A DNA stretch of 64,000 nucleotides from a bacterium (GCA_025774935.1 JALGZK010000002.1:1-64000), one strand, 5' to 3'; counted from the first letter of the stretch, positions 35,801 to 44,053 are shown. Notes: generated from the letters alone by a model not told the origin. A program made the numbers and translations.

Positions 35801-36358
35801 GACGAACGCGATCTTCTCACAGAATCGCTGACGGCACGTCCCGTTGTCGTCGATGTACGGCATGCACTCCTCGGCGACCGCACCGGGGATCCGCGCGAGG
35901 TCGAACGCCGATCCCGGATAGCCGCCCGAGTCGCAGTCGTGTCCCTCCGCGTTGCAGTCGGCCGGCTGCTGCTCCGCGAGGTTGAGGCTCAGACCCTCGT
36001 TGATGAGGATGCCGCTCTCGATCTCGGCGTAGGCCGCGAAGGCCCAGCAGAACTCGCACGTCCCCTGGTCCCGGAGGGGCGTCACTCCGCCCAGCTCGCG
36101 CCAGTCCCAGGTCTCGGGGTAGGTCCGCTCGAGGACCGAGGGGTCGGGCCTCAGCGTGTCGAGGATCGCGCGTGTGCGGGGCGAGTAGCGGCCGCCGGTG
36201 AACTCGGGGCGGCCCGGGCCCGCGGTACCCTCGGCGAAGCAGGGAGGCGCCGTCGCGACCACGACGAGCGCGGCGAGAATCGGTACGAGGGCCGCCCCGG
36301 CGCGTGCGGCGGAGCGCGCTGCGGAGCGTCGGGATGAGGTTCCTGCGCTCGCGAACAC
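32873..36358 (-). CDS. Secreted papain-family (C1) protein with beta-helix, FN3 and FlgD-like tag
   Basis: This 1,161-residue protein begins at GTG 36358 after GGAGGT, with a signal peptide ending near residue 42. Residues 80-255 form a papain-like domain: Gln98 (RDQG), nucleophile Cys104 (CEFCWAF), His215 (GVHCILIIGWDD). The expected Asn of the WxxKNSWG motif is Asp233 (WICKDSLYGGFW). Then come a right-handed beta-helix (about 270-560), fibronectin-type III-like modules (about 570-840), a second beta-helix (about 850-1050) and a FlgD-like domain (about 1080-1161) with SHNFPNPFNPSTSI, YDLAGRRVRTLLD and final RKMVMLK. An extracellular cysteine peptidase binding polysaccharide or cell surfaces is the likely role; activity may be altered by the Asn-to-Asp change. 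Confidence 0.87.
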   Translation of the reverse strand: MFASAGTSSRRSAARSAARAGAALVPILAALVVVATAPPCFAEGTAGPGRPEFTGGRYSPRTRAILDTLRPDPSVLERTYPETWDWRELGGVTPLRDQGTCEFCWAFAAYAEIESGILINEGLSLNLAEQQPADCNAEGHDCDSGGYPGSAFDLARIPGAVAEECMPYIDDNGTCRQRFCEKIAFVDGYTYTAANVDAYKAAIMEAPIAACDGVHCILIIGWDDSIQSWICKDSLYGGFWSYYAYDSSMTWGAVRSINPHTPRERRVPEEFPTIQAALDASQRGDVIKVAGGVYEEAIAIPPMRTLEGGYDPTFTTRDPETYPTVIDAGGAYVGVECGESLPGSERLIVDGFEITNAFSAGLWVITGEEVVLRDLEIHGCGSGIVLDTSYMAEGSVRIESCVIRDNAFDGVQVPSLGPHPATVSWSAIYGNGGSGISSIYSSVGVVNCTVVGNGLDGVTVGNQAEAIVLSSIVTSNGRYGVFSEGVSCEVTFSDVWDNATADFSGCEAGNGCLCEDPVFCDPEAFDFRLHASSGCVGAGDFGQDVGAFGIGCPPGPTQLEVLQAGASLVVSWSPPPVDVVVDHYVVYRDTLWSGRVAVATIEAPDTVFVDVGIPACEVNDYCVTAVDTSGLEGASSEEISGELCYAGPANLEVSFDEGGNEMSWEPADGPVESYVIMRSTEADPPDSVGWVPAPETHFVDDSTGDCARDNFAYGVVPVYDTSWRGFPSETVAIDPAPAAPTNLAVEWSGVDAVLSWSPNCESDFRRYWIYRDVVPFSPPPSSNLLIGFTQDTTYVDPGLDPEDVYFYRITASDASSQKSAYSEIAYLGSGDVLTVPSPYPTIQAAIDAAAALDTVLVAAGNYDENVTLKDAVSVVAPGGPGLTSIRSSVGAVVSGVSLVDITRLAGFTLDGLGSASACLDCPGAFLRVEDCVLTGAATGASFRFGGAPEVSGSTFTENQYGVACADSAAPFLAGNTFDGNTVCAVFVTGDPGPEIGRTHAEANDFLNRGMFQVLNAGAAVVDADYNYWGDVCVDPSWFSGTVDYVPWTDESHTETFFECGSGVAGDEVAGPSVSHNFPNPFNPSTSIALTVPQAGERVRITIYDLAGRRVRTLLDTEKGGGRHVAVWDGTNEDGRVVAPGVYFYRAEIGDALFERKMVMLK

Positions 36359-36451
36359 GGTCGCACCTCCGTTCGACAGAGGTCGCGGGCGCGGTCGGGG
36401 ATGGCCCGAGACCGCACCATCGCTTTCGACGGCTCAGCGGGGATCACTACC

Positions 36452-36480
36452 AGAATACCACAGACCGTCCCCTTCCTCAA
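36452..36480 (-). promoter_or_regulatory. Promoter of the papain-family gene
   Basis: On the minus strand: TTGAGG (36475-36480), a 17-base spacer, TATTCT (36452-36457), with TGG before the -10. Leader about 85-90 bases. Confidence 0.65.
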
Positions 36481-36515
36481 GAACACGTGCCCGCCCCGCG
36501 CGGGCTGGACGAAGG

Positions 36516-36544
36516 GAGCTCCCGAGTCGAGGACCCGGGAGCTC
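36516..36544. terminator. Hairpin terminator after the first M14 gene
   Basis: GAGCTCCCG (36516-36524) pairs with CGGGAGCTC (36536-36544); the stem continues as GTC/GAC after one mismatch with a 3-base GAG loop. It lies 45 bases past the stop at 36589. No clear T tract. Confidence 0.75.
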
Positions 36545-36588
36545 ATGATTCGTCACTCGTGCGGCCTGTCGTTCCGCTGCTTCGGCCG

Positions 36589-39216
36589 CTACTTCAATAC
36601 GACGACCTTGCCGTGTCTGACCTCGTCGCCCGCGACGAGCTTCATGAAGTAGAGCCCGCTTCCGACTCTCCTCCCGTGCTCGTCCCGACCGTCCCAGGTC
36701 ACGGCGACCGCACCGGGACCGGCATCGCCATCGACGAGCGTCCGCACGAGGCGGCCGTCCACTCCGTAGATCGCGAACCTGACCTCGCTCCTGACAGGGA
36801 GCTGGAACGAGAGTGTGCTCTCGGTCGCGAACGGGTTCGGGCGACCTGGGTAGAGCGCGACCTTGCCGAGCTCACCGTCGACACCCGTGCTCACGACCTC
36901 GAACGAAGCCGTCTCCATCAGCGGGCCGCGAAGCGCGCCGTCGTCGGCGTACGAGCGCCACCAGTAGGTGCCGTCCGGCAACGCGGTGTTGACCTCCCAC
37001 TCCGTATGGTCGGTCCCCTCGACGACGCCTTCGGCCGACGCCACGACGTCGGTGCAGAACTCGTCGGAGTAGACCAGGAACGCGTAGGTCAAAACGTCGC
37101 CGCCGTCAGGATCGACCGCATTCGTGACGGTCAGAGTGGGCGTCGAGGATGTCACGGTTCCGCCGTTCGGGGGATCGAACAGCGTCGGCGCCGAGGGATA
37201 CGCGTTCCCGGTCGGCGGACCGAGGATCGCCACGTCGTCGACGTACCAGCCGTCCTCATTGATATAGGTGTCGGAGGTGAATCGGAACCTCACCTTGAAG
37301 CCCGAGGTGCCGGCGTAAGCGCCGACGTCGAGCTCGACCATCTCCCACGAACCGTTGTCGCCGGAGTAGCGCGGCCCGACCTGGTACCAGCTCGCGCCGC
37401 CGTCATCGGAGACCTCGACATAGCAGAAGTCGTAGTCCTCCTCCGTCAGCACGCGGTGCCAGAACTGCACAATCGCGGAGCTCGCGTGCGAGAGGTCGAG
37501 GGGGTCGGCGAGCTCGATCCAAGTGTTCATGTAGCTCTGGTGGTTCCCGCCCGGGCTGTCGGTGTAGGAGTGCGTGGGCGAGTGCGACCTGAGGACCGAG
37601 AGCCCCCAGTAGCCGTCGTTCTCGATCCAGTTGCCCGTCCCGCTCTCCATGTCGTCGTAGAAGAGCGTGACCGGCGTCCCGACCATCCAGGAGAGCTCCT
37701 CCTGTGTCGAGAATCCCTCCGCCTCGATGTTGACGCGGAGCACGATACCGTGAGCATCGGGGGTGGAAGGATCGATCGTGAACGAGAACGGGTCTGCGCC
37801 GTTGTCGGCGCTCTCCCTGGCCCCGATGGCCCCGAGCGAGGAACTCGCGTCGTGGAGCTGGACGTACGGATCGTCGCACTCGACCGTGACCGCGACGTCG
37901 CTCGCCGAGCCGCTGAGGCCCTGGTTCTGCACGGTGACGATGAGGTCGAGGGTCTCGCCCGGGTCGGGCTGCCCGTTCCCCATCGGTCCGTCGTCCAGAA
38001 CCTCGCCGACGACCCCGAGGTACATCCCGGCGATGCGCGTGATGTACTGCTGGGGGTACAGGTTCTCCGCCCTCAGGCCGGGAATCTCGCTCTCCTGCGG
38101 CCAGAACCCGCTTCCCCCGACCTCAATGCACACCGAGAAGACGCCCTGGTCCGCGTAGAGCCAGTCGCAGGTCGTCCCGGAGCAATTGTACCAGAGGATC
38201 TCCCCGCACTGCCCGACCGAGTACCCGTTGTACTCAGTCATGGCTTCACCGATCTCGCGGAAGAGCGCATCGTCGGGCGTCTGGACGCTGTCGTCGTACG
38301 ACCACGGGATGAGGACGGTGCCCACAACCGAGTGGATCGAGATGTTCGTCACGAACTCGCGGCTCTCCGCGAACGCCTTGTAGTGCTGGTTCTCGTACTC
38401 AGAGAAGGGCTCTGGCCCGCAGAAAATCTCCCCGTCGCACGGATCGTGCGAGACACCCGAAGTGCCCCACATGTAGGAGTAGTTCCTGTTGTTGTCCGCG
38501 CCGTAGCAGCCGCTGTGCGGCTGCCGGTTCTGCCGCCACATCCCGCCGCCGTTCGGGTTCTGCACCTGGTTGTACATGAACCCATCAGGGTTCACGATGA
38601 TGATGAACCAGATCTCGCGCTCGTCGACGAGGAACGTCGCCTCGGGGTCCGTGCCGTAGTTCTCACAGAGCCACGACATGTAGTGCATGAGGACCTCGGG
38701 GACGATGATCTCCCTCGCGTGGTGGACGCCGTCGTAGAGAACCTCGGGCTCTGGCTCGTCGACGTCGGGGTTGTCCGAGATCTTGATCGCCCAGATGTCG
38801 CGTCCCTCGTACGTAGTTCCGATCGAGAACTTCTCGGTCGTGATCGACGGGTGGTTCGCGTGCAGATCGTCCAGGTACTGGAGGATCTCCTCATACTCGT
38901 GGAAGTCGCCGTAGTCGCGCCCGCGGACCCTGGAGGCGTACTCCGCCTCCATATCCTCGAGCTCGACGGTCACGTTGTAGCCGAGCCCGCGGATGAACTC
39001 AAGCTCCTGCGGGTGCGTCACGATCGTCACACCTCTGCCCGGCTTCGCCTTCATGACGTCGAAGTCGCTCAGCGACATGAACTGCTCCATCTCCTCGCGC
39101 GAGTCGAATTCGATGCGCGCCTGGATGTAGACGGTCTCGGGCGGGGCGGCCTGCAGCCCGCCGGCGAACACGATGACCGCCACGATCACGAAGAGCGCTG
39201 GATTCGTCCTTCTCAT
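36589..39216 (-). CDS. Secreted M14 zinc carboxypeptidase with FlgD-like tag (copy 1)
   Basis: This 875-residue protein starts at ATG 39216 after a GGAGGAGGAG site. The signal peptide covers 1-23. The peptidase domain (about 105-415) has zinc ligands His166 and Glu169 (HHARE), His295 (ISIHSV), a substrate-binding NNRNY (242-246) and catalytic Glu365 (CIEVGGSGFWP), so all M14 active-site residues are present. Later regions contain a CARDB/Ig-like module, a MAM/laminin-G-like adhesion domain and a FlgD-like domain with YGVDGRLVRTLVD, WDGRDEHGRRVGSGLYFMKL and final GKVVVLK. It is a close paralogue of the gene at 39335 and lies downstream of it on the same strand. Extracellular peptide degradation is the likely role. 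Confidence 0.92.
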   Translation of the reverse strand: MRRTNPALFVIVAVIVFAGGLQAAPPETVYIQARIEFDSREEMEQFMSLSDFDVMKAKPGRGVTIVTHPQELEFIRGLGYNVTVELEDMEAEYASRVRGRDYGDFHEYEEILQYLDDLHANHPSITTEKFSIGTTYEGRDIWAIKISDNPDVDEPEPEVLYDGVHHAREIIVPEVLMHYMSWLCENYGTDPEATFLVDEREIWFIIIVNPDGFMYNQVQNPNGGGMWRQNRQPHSGCYGADNNRNYSYMWGTSGVSHDPCDGEIFCGPEPFSEYENQHYKAFAESREFVTNISIHSVVGTVLIPWSYDDSVQTPDDALFREIGEAMTEYNGYSVGQCGEILWYNCSGTTCDWLYADQGVFSVCIEVGGSGFWPQESEIPGLRAENLYPQQYITRIAGMYLGVVGEVLDDGPMGNGQPDPGETLDLIVTVQNQGLSGSASDVAVTVECDDPYVQLHDASSSLGAIGARESADNGADPFSFTIDPSTPDAHGIVLRVNIEAEGFSTQEELSWMVGTPVTLFYDDMESGTGNWIENDGYWGLSVLRSHSPTHSYTDSPGGNHQSYMNTWIELADPLDLSHASSAIVQFWHRVLTEEDYDFCYVEVSDDGGASWYQVGPRYSGDNGSWEMVELDVGAYAGTSGFKVRFRFTSDTYINEDGWYVDDVAILGPPTGNAYPSAPTLFDPPNGGTVTSSTPTLTVTNAVDPDGGDVLTYAFLVYSDEFCTDVVASAEGVVEGTDHTEWEVNTALPDGTYWWRSYADDGALRGPLMETASFEVVSTGVDGELGKVALYPGRPNPFATESTLSFQLPVRSEVRFAIYGVDGRLVRTLVDGDAGPGAVAVTWDGRDEHGRRVGSGLYFMKLVAGDEVRHGKVVVLK

Positions 39217-39334
39217 CTCTCCTCCTCCGCTGTCTGCTTCGTTCCCGACTTCCTCTCTTTGTATTCTCTCTACGCCTCTCGGCGTTCTCTTCATTCAGTC
39301 TCTTCTCAGCATCAGGCCGCCGCGGCCCCGAAAC
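39217..39334 (-). other. Purine-rich intergenic leader between two M14 genes
   Basis: Read on the minus strand, 39217-39305 is dominated by A and G (for example GAGAAGAGACTGAATGAAGAG) and contains an ACGCC/GGCGT hairpin. A GGCCGC-C-GCGGCC quasi-palindrome (39315-39327) lies just after the upstream stop. No clear promoter is seen, so the second gene is probably read from the first. Confidence 0.5.
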
Positions 39335-41968
39335 CTAGCGCAGCACCAGGACCTTCTGGTACCGGATACTCCCCACGGCCTCGAGCCTAGCGAGGTAGAG
39401 GCCGCTGCCGACCCTCGACCCGCTGTCGTCCTTGCCGTCCCACGTGACGTTCTCCATCCCCGGACCGGCGGGATCGTCGAACAGCGTCCTCACGAGACGG
39501 CCCTGCACGCTGTAGATCGCGAGCCTCGCGTTCCCCTCGTGTCCGGCCATGTCGAACGAGAGCTCGGCGTGCCCGGCCGACGGGTTCGGACGCCCCGGGA
39601 AGAGCGTGAGTGCCGACGAGAACGACTCGTCCCGCTTCACCGTGAATGACGCCGCGTCCATCAGACGACTCCGCGTCGTCCCGTCGTCGGCGTATGCGCG
39701 CCACCAGTACGTACCCTCAGATAGCTCGATCGCGGGCTTCCACTCGGTCGTTCCGACGCCCTCGGGGACGCCGGACGCGGACGCGACCTCGATCGTGAGG
39801 TGCTCGTCCGCGTAAACCGCGAACGCGTAGGTGAGTTCGTCCTCCTCGTCCCCGTCCGTCGAGTTCTCGACCGATAGGGCGAGGTCCCACGGGTGGACGC
39901 CGTGCCCGTCCCCGGGGCGGTCGAGGACCGGCGCCGTGGGAACCGAGCCGACCGGCGCGGGGCCGAGTATGCCGACGTCGTCCACGTACCAGCCGTCGAA
40001 TTCGAGGAACCAGTCGGAGACGAGCCGGAAGCGCACCTTGAAGTCCGTCGTTCCGGTGTGTCCGAAGAGCGAGTACTCCTCGCGCCGCCAGCTCTCGTTC
40101 GTACCCCAGAACACGGGCGAGAGCCGCGTCCACGTGTGTCCGTCGTCCGAGGATACCTCCACGCAGCACAGGTCGGTCGTCCCGGCCGTCGAGAAGATGT
40201 GCCAGAATGAGAGGATCGCGTTCTCCGCGTGCGAGAGGTCGACGGCTTCCGCGAGCTCGATCCACGTGTCGCTCTCGGGACCGTAGAACCCGAGGGGGCT
40301 GTCGGTGTACGAGTAACCCGGCGAGTGGCAGTCGAGGTCCGTGAGTTCCCACTCCCCGTTGCTAGTGTCCCAGTTGCTCCTTGTCTCCATGTCGTCGAAG
40401 AAGATCGTCACCGGCGTTCCGACCATCCAGTCGAGCCGCTCCTCCGTCCACAGGCCGTCGCCGGTGAAGGTGACCGTCACGACGAGCGAATGGCCGTCGG
40501 GCGTCTCCGGGTCCAGCGAGAACCGGAGCGGGTTCGCCGCGTTGTCCGCCTCCTCGCCCGCCGCGATCGTGCCGAACGGCGAGACGGCGGCGATGAGCCT
40601 CACGTAGGGATCGTCCGTGGTGAGCACGGCCTGAACGTTCCCGACGTCCGAGAGCACTCCGTCGTTCGAGACCGACACGACGAGGTCGACCGTTTCGCCC
40701 GGGTCGGGCTCTCCGTCGTCGTCGCCTCCGAGCACCGTGACGTCACTCACGTCGACCGAGGTGCCGGCGATGCGGCTCGCGTAGATCTGCGGCCACAGGC
40801 AGTCCTCATTGAGGCCGGGGATCTCCCACTCGGCCGGCCAGAAGCCGGACCCGTCGACCTCGAAACAGAACGAGAGGATCTTGTTCTTCTCGACCTGCTC
40901 GCCGTACGCATAGTCGCCGGTGTTCCCGCTCGCGAGGTAGTGGAGGACGTCGTCGCACTGCCCGATCCTGTAGCCGTTGTAGCGTGCCATCTCCTCTGCG
41001 ATGTCGCGGAGGAGCGCGTCGTCCTCCGTGTGCTGCGCGGTGTACCCCCAGGGGATCAGAATCGCGCCGACCACCGAGTGGAACGAGATCATCGTGACGA
41101 ACTCGTGCGCGAGCATGAGATCGATGACGCCTTGCACTTCCGGCTCCGTGGCGGGATCCGTTCCGCGGTAGGTGTTCTCGCACGGGTCCCCGGACGAGCC
41201 GACGGGGCCCCACTCGTACGGGTAGTTTCTGTTCAGGTCGACCCCCCGGCAGGTCGACCCCTCGTTCTCGGCGCGGTTCTTCCGCCACATCCCTCCCCCG
41301 GCCGGCGCCATCTCCTCATTGTAGCAGTAGCCGTCGGGGTTCACGACGGGCACGAACCAGATCTGGCGGTTGTCGACGAGGAACGCAGCCTCTGGGTCGG
41401 TCGTGTAGTTGTCGCAGAGCCACGACATGTAGTGGAGCGCAGCCTCGAGCCCCGCGGGCTCGCGAGCGTGGTGGAGCGACACGATGAGGACTTCCGGTTC
41501 GTCCTCCTCGAGGTCCGGGTTGTCCGAGATCTTCATCGCCCAGACATCGCGGCCTTCGAACGTGGTCGCGATCGACATCTTGTCGGTGGTGATCCCCGGG
41601 TAGGTCGCGTGGAGCTCGTCCAGGAACTCGACGGTCTCGGAGAACGTGTGGAAGTCGCCGAAGTTCGGTCCTCTGATCCTCGAGGCGTAGAACGCCTCCA
41701 TGTCCTCGATCTCGACCGTGACGTCGAGCCCGAGGGCGCGGAGTTCGTCCAGCCCCCGAGCGTCGGTCGCGATCCGGGCGGCGACGCTCGGCTCGAGCTT
41801 CATGACGTCGAGCCCCTCGAGGGTCAGGAACGCCTGCCAGTCCGCCTCCGATGCGAACTCGACGCGGGCCTGTATGTAGGGCTCCCCCGTTCCGGCGGCC
41901 GACGCGCGAGGCGCCACTGCCGGAGCTATGAGGACGAGCGCGAGGAGCGCTGTCGAAACGCGCGTCAT
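39335..41968 (-). CDS. Secreted M14 zinc carboxypeptidase with FlgD-like tag (copy 2)
   Basis: This 877-residue protein has a signal peptide (about 1-24). The M14 domain shows His167 and Glu170 (HHARE), DLNRNY (244-249), His297 (ISFHSV) and catalytic Glu370 (CFEVDGSGFWP), all intact. Downstream modules follow the same order as copy 1 and the protein ends in a FlgD-like domain with YSVQGRLVRTLFD, WDGKDDSGSRVGSGLYLARL and final QKVLVLR. The two proteins align over their full length and are a tandem duplication that has diverged considerably. The binding sequence after HARE differs (PAGLE versus IIVPE), suggesting different substrate preference (inference). Its promoter is at 42118-42146. Confidence 0.92.
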   Translation of the reverse strand: MTRVSTALLALVLIAPAVAPRASAAGTGEPYIQARVEFASEADWQAFLTLEGLDVMKLEPSVAARIATDARGLDELRALGLDVTVEIEDMEAFYASRIRGPNFGDFHTFSETVEFLDELHATYPGITTDKMSIATTFEGRDVWAMKISDNPDLEEDEPEVLIVSLHHAREPAGLEAALHYMSWLCDNYTTDPEAAFLVDNRQIWFVPVVNPDGYCYNEEMAPAGGGMWRKNRAENEGSTCRGVDLNRNYPYEWGPVGSSGDPCENTYRGTDPATEPEVQGVIDLMLAHEFVTMISFHSVVGAILIPWGYTAQHTEDDALLRDIAEEMARYNGYRIGQCDDVLHYLASGNTGDYAYGEQVEKNKILSFCFEVDGSGFWPAEWEIPGLNEDCLWPQIYASRIAGTSVDVSDVTVLGGDDDGEPDPGETVDLVVSVSNDGVLSDVGNVQAVLTTDDPYVRLIAAVSPFGTIAAGEEADNAANPLRFSLDPETPDGHSLVVTVTFTGDGLWTEERLDWMVGTPVTIFFDDMETRSNWDTSNGEWELTDLDCHSPGYSYTDSPLGFYGPESDTWIELAEAVDLSHAENAILSFWHIFSTAGTTDLCCVEVSSDDGHTWTRLSPVFWGTNESWRREEYSLFGHTGTTDFKVRFRLVSDWFLEFDGWYVDDVGILGPAPVGSVPTAPVLDRPGDGHGVHPWDLALSVENSTDGDEEDELTYAFAVYADEHLTIEVASASGVPEGVGTTEWKPAIELSEGTYWWRAYADDGTTRSRLMDAASFTVKRDESFSSALTLFPGRPNPSAGHAELSFDMAGHEGNARLAIYSVQGRLVRTLFDDPAGPGMENVTWDGKDDSGSRVGSGLYLARLEAVGSIRYQKVLVLR

Positions 41969-42117
41969 GGTCGGAGGACCCCCTCCATTTGTTCACCGCG
42001 CACGAATGCACGGACACGTCCGCCGCCCCAACGAAGAACGGTCCGCGAGGACACCCCCAGACGGAGCGTCGGGTCGCGGGCCGGCGAGTCCGGGCGGCTT
42101 ACGTCTCCCAACTCCTT

Positions 42118-42146
42118 ATGATAACACAGATTACGGAGCGAATCAA
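42118..42146 (-). promoter_or_regulatory. Promoter of the M14 pair
   Basis: On the minus strand: TTGATT (42141-42146), a 17-base spacer, TATCAT (42118-42123), preceded by TGT. Leader about 140 bases. Confidence 0.7.
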
Positions 42147-42183
42147 TGTTCAGGGGACTCGAGCTCGGACGGCGGAGAGAGGC

Positions 42184-42903
42184 TCAGAGGGCGAGCAGGA
42201 CCGCGCTTCGGTCGGGGACGGCCTCCCACTCCGCGTCAAATCCTGCCACGACCTCGGAGGAGACGAGCGTGAATCCCTCTCCGCGGCCCTGCCAGAGCCT
42301 GTAGTACCTCGGCCTTGGGGTCTCGGGGTCCATCCGGGCCCCCGCGAGGACCGAGTCCCTGCGCGCCAGGAAGCAGTTCGCGGCCGTGAAGTCCCTGATC
42401 GCAGAGAGGATCTCACCCAGGGACTCGGTCGGACGATCCCTGTCGAGCCTGCTCAGTATGTGGAAGAACAGGGGCTCGGAGTCGATGTCGCCTTCCGGCA
42501 CAAACTGGGAGTCGTACGGGATCTGCGAGAGGTCGCGAACCTCGCCGTTGTGGCAGAAGGCCCACGACTCGCCGTCGTGTTCAGCCAGAAACGGATGGCT
42601 GTTCTCCACGCGGATGGTGTTCCTCGCCACAGTGCGGCGAGCGTGCAGGATCATGAGCTCGGTCTCAACGCCGGCGAGCGAATCGAACGCGTCGTCCTCG
42701 AAGCACGGAACCGCGCTCCGCACCCGCGTGAGCTCGCCGCCCTTCCGGTACGCGACGCCCCACCCGCAGTCGTGCTGGAGCGCGTCGCCCTTGTCCCGGA
42801 GCTCGTGGTCGTACGCCGGATTCCTGTTGAGCGCCATCTGCTTGAGCGCCCGGAGGGCGGGCTTCATCTCGAACCGTCCGACCGCCGCGATCATCCTGCA
42901 CAT
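42184..42903 (-). CDS. Class II glutamine amidotransferase (YafJ-like)
   Basis: This 239-residue protein begins MCRM at ATG 42903, so removal of Met would expose Cys2 as the N-terminal nucleophile of class II amidotransferases. The start is fixed by this Cys and by the GGGGAGGA overlapping the preceding stop. The region with LMILHARRTVARNTI and HPFL and SWAFCHNGEV matches the glutaminase core (the CHNG motif binds glutamine). No synthase domain is attached, as in stand-alone YafJ-type proteins whose amide acceptor is unknown. The start follows the dehydrogenase stop by 5 bases, so the two form one operon. Confidence 0.88.
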   Translation of the reverse strand: MCRMIAAVGRFEMKPALRALKQMALNRNPAYDHELRDKGDALQHDCGWGVAYRKGGELTRVRSAVPCFEDDAFDSLAGVETELMILHARRTVARNTIRVENSHPFLAEHDGESWAFCHNGEVRDLSQIPYDSQFVPEGDIDSEPLFFHILSRLDRDRPTESLGEILSAIRDFTAANCFLARRDSVLAGARMDPETPRPRYYRLWQGRGEGFTLVSSEVVAGFDAEWEAVPDRSAVLLAL

Positions 42904-42908
42904 CGAGT

Positions 42909-43919
42909 TCAGTCCTCCCCGGCCACACGGAGCACGGCCGCGCCGTCGATCCTGCCCGACTTGAGCCGGCGAAGCACTTCGTTCGCTTCCTCGAGAGGGA
43001 AGGCGACAGTCTCCGTGCGAATCGGGATCTCCGCTGCGAGCTCGAGGAGCTCGATCCCGTCTCTTCGCGTGCTCGCGGTCACGCTCGTGAGCGTCTTCTC
43101 GTGATAGAGGTGCTTGTCGTAGTCCATCTCGGGGATGGGCGTCATGTAGATGCCGGCGAGCGCCACCGTGCCGCCCTTCTCCAGGTGCTCGAGCGCGTTC
43201 AGGACGAGCGGGCCAGCCGGCGCGAAGATGATGCTGCTGTCGATCCGGGCGGGCGGCGTATCCTCGGCCGCGCCGGTCCACGCGGCCCCGAGCCTCTGCG
43301 CGAGGTCGCGATGCGACACGCTTCTGGAGAAGACGTAGACCTCGCATCCCTGGTGAACGAGCACCTGGATCGCCACGTGCGCCGATGCGCCGAAGCCGTA
43401 GAGCCCTACCCGGCGTCCGGGAGCCGCCCCGGACCGTCGAATCGCGCGATAGCCGATGATCCCCGCGCAGAGGAGCGGAGCCGCCTGTTCGTCGGAGAAC
43501 CCGTCCGGGATCGGATACGCAAAGTCCTCGTGTACGAGGACGAACTCGGCGTAGCCGCCGTCGAGGTCGAACCCGTGAAAGAGCGCGCTCTCACAGAGGT
43601 TCTCGTCCCCGCGCTCGCAGTACGGGCAGACACCGCACGTCCGGGCGAGCCACGCGAGGCCCACGCGCTGCCCTGCGCTCAGGCGTGCGGCTCCCTCCCC
43701 GACTTCCTCAACGGTGCCCACCACCTGGTGGCCCGGGACGATCGGGAGCCGCGGCGGGACGATCTCACCCTCGACGGTGTGCAGATCCGTGTGGCAGACG
43801 CCGCAGTACCGGACGCGCACGAGGGCCTCCCGCGTCCCCGGCACCGGACGCGGCACGTCGCGGAGGACAAGCGGGCTCTGTTCGATGGGACCGAAGACGT
43901 CGAGGACCATCGCCTTCAC
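42909..43919 (-). CDS. Zinc-binding alcohol dehydrogenase
   Basis: This 336-residue medium-chain dehydrogenase has the catalytic-zinc Cys39 (CGVCHTD), His64 (PGHQ) and a further Cys in LLCAG. A structural zinc site is formed by Cys95, Cys98, Cys101 and Cys109 (CGVCPYCERGDENLC). The NAD(P) fold carries YGFGASAH. The PGHQ and single-nucleotide-domain pattern match the AdhA/YahK-like broad-specificity group, so aldehyde or alcohol oxidoreduction is likely but the substrate is unknown. Promoter at 43971-43999, divergent from the arginine decarboxylase promoter. Confidence 0.9.
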   Translation of the reverse strand: MKAMVLDVFGPIEQSPLVLRDVPRPVPGTREALVRVRYCGVCHTDLHTVEGEIVPPRLPIVPGHQVVGTVEEVGEGAARLSAGQRVGLAWLARTCGVCPYCERGDENLCESALFHGFDLDGGYAEFVLVHEDFAYPIPDGFSDEQAAPLLCAGIIGYRAIRRSGAAPGRRVGLYGFGASAHVAIQVLVHQGCEVYVFSRSVSHRDLAQRLGAAWTGAAEDTPPARIDSSIIFAPAGPLVLNALEHLEKGGTVALAGIYMTPIPEMDYDKHLYHEKTLTSVTASTRRDGIELLELAAEIPIRTETVAFPLEEANEVLRRLKSGRIDGAAVLRVAGED

Positions 43920-43970
43920 TGCGCGTTCTCCTGTCTGGACGCGACGTGCGCCGCTGCCGAAGGTTCCGAA

Positions 43971-43999
43971 CGACCATACCAGCGCCGCGACCAGGCGTC
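43971..43999 (-). promoter_or_regulatory. Promoter of the dehydrogenase/amidotransferase operon
   Basis: On the minus strand: TTGACG (43994-43999), a 17-base spacer, TATGGT (43971-43976), with TGG before the -10. Confidence 0.65.
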
Positions 44000-44013
44000 A
44001 ACGCGGCGCCCGG

Positions 44014-44042
44014 CGTTGACACCCCGACTCACGCTTCCTATA
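44014..44042 (+). promoter_or_regulatory. Perfect-consensus sigma-70 promoter of the arginine decarboxylase operon
   Basis: TTGACA (44014-44019), a 17-base spacer and TATAAT (44037-44042): both boxes and the spacing match the consensus exactly. Transcription should begin near 44049. Confidence 0.85.
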
Positions 44043-44053
44043 ATCGTTGTCCG

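Noticed and set aside
36304-39390. A 1,028-codon open frame on the plus strand opposite the papain and M14 genes
   Set aside because: Long antisense frames are expected in GC-rich DNA. Its translation is low-complexity, rich in Arg, Val, Asp and Glu, with no domain, and the opposite strand encodes proteins with intact catalytic motifs.
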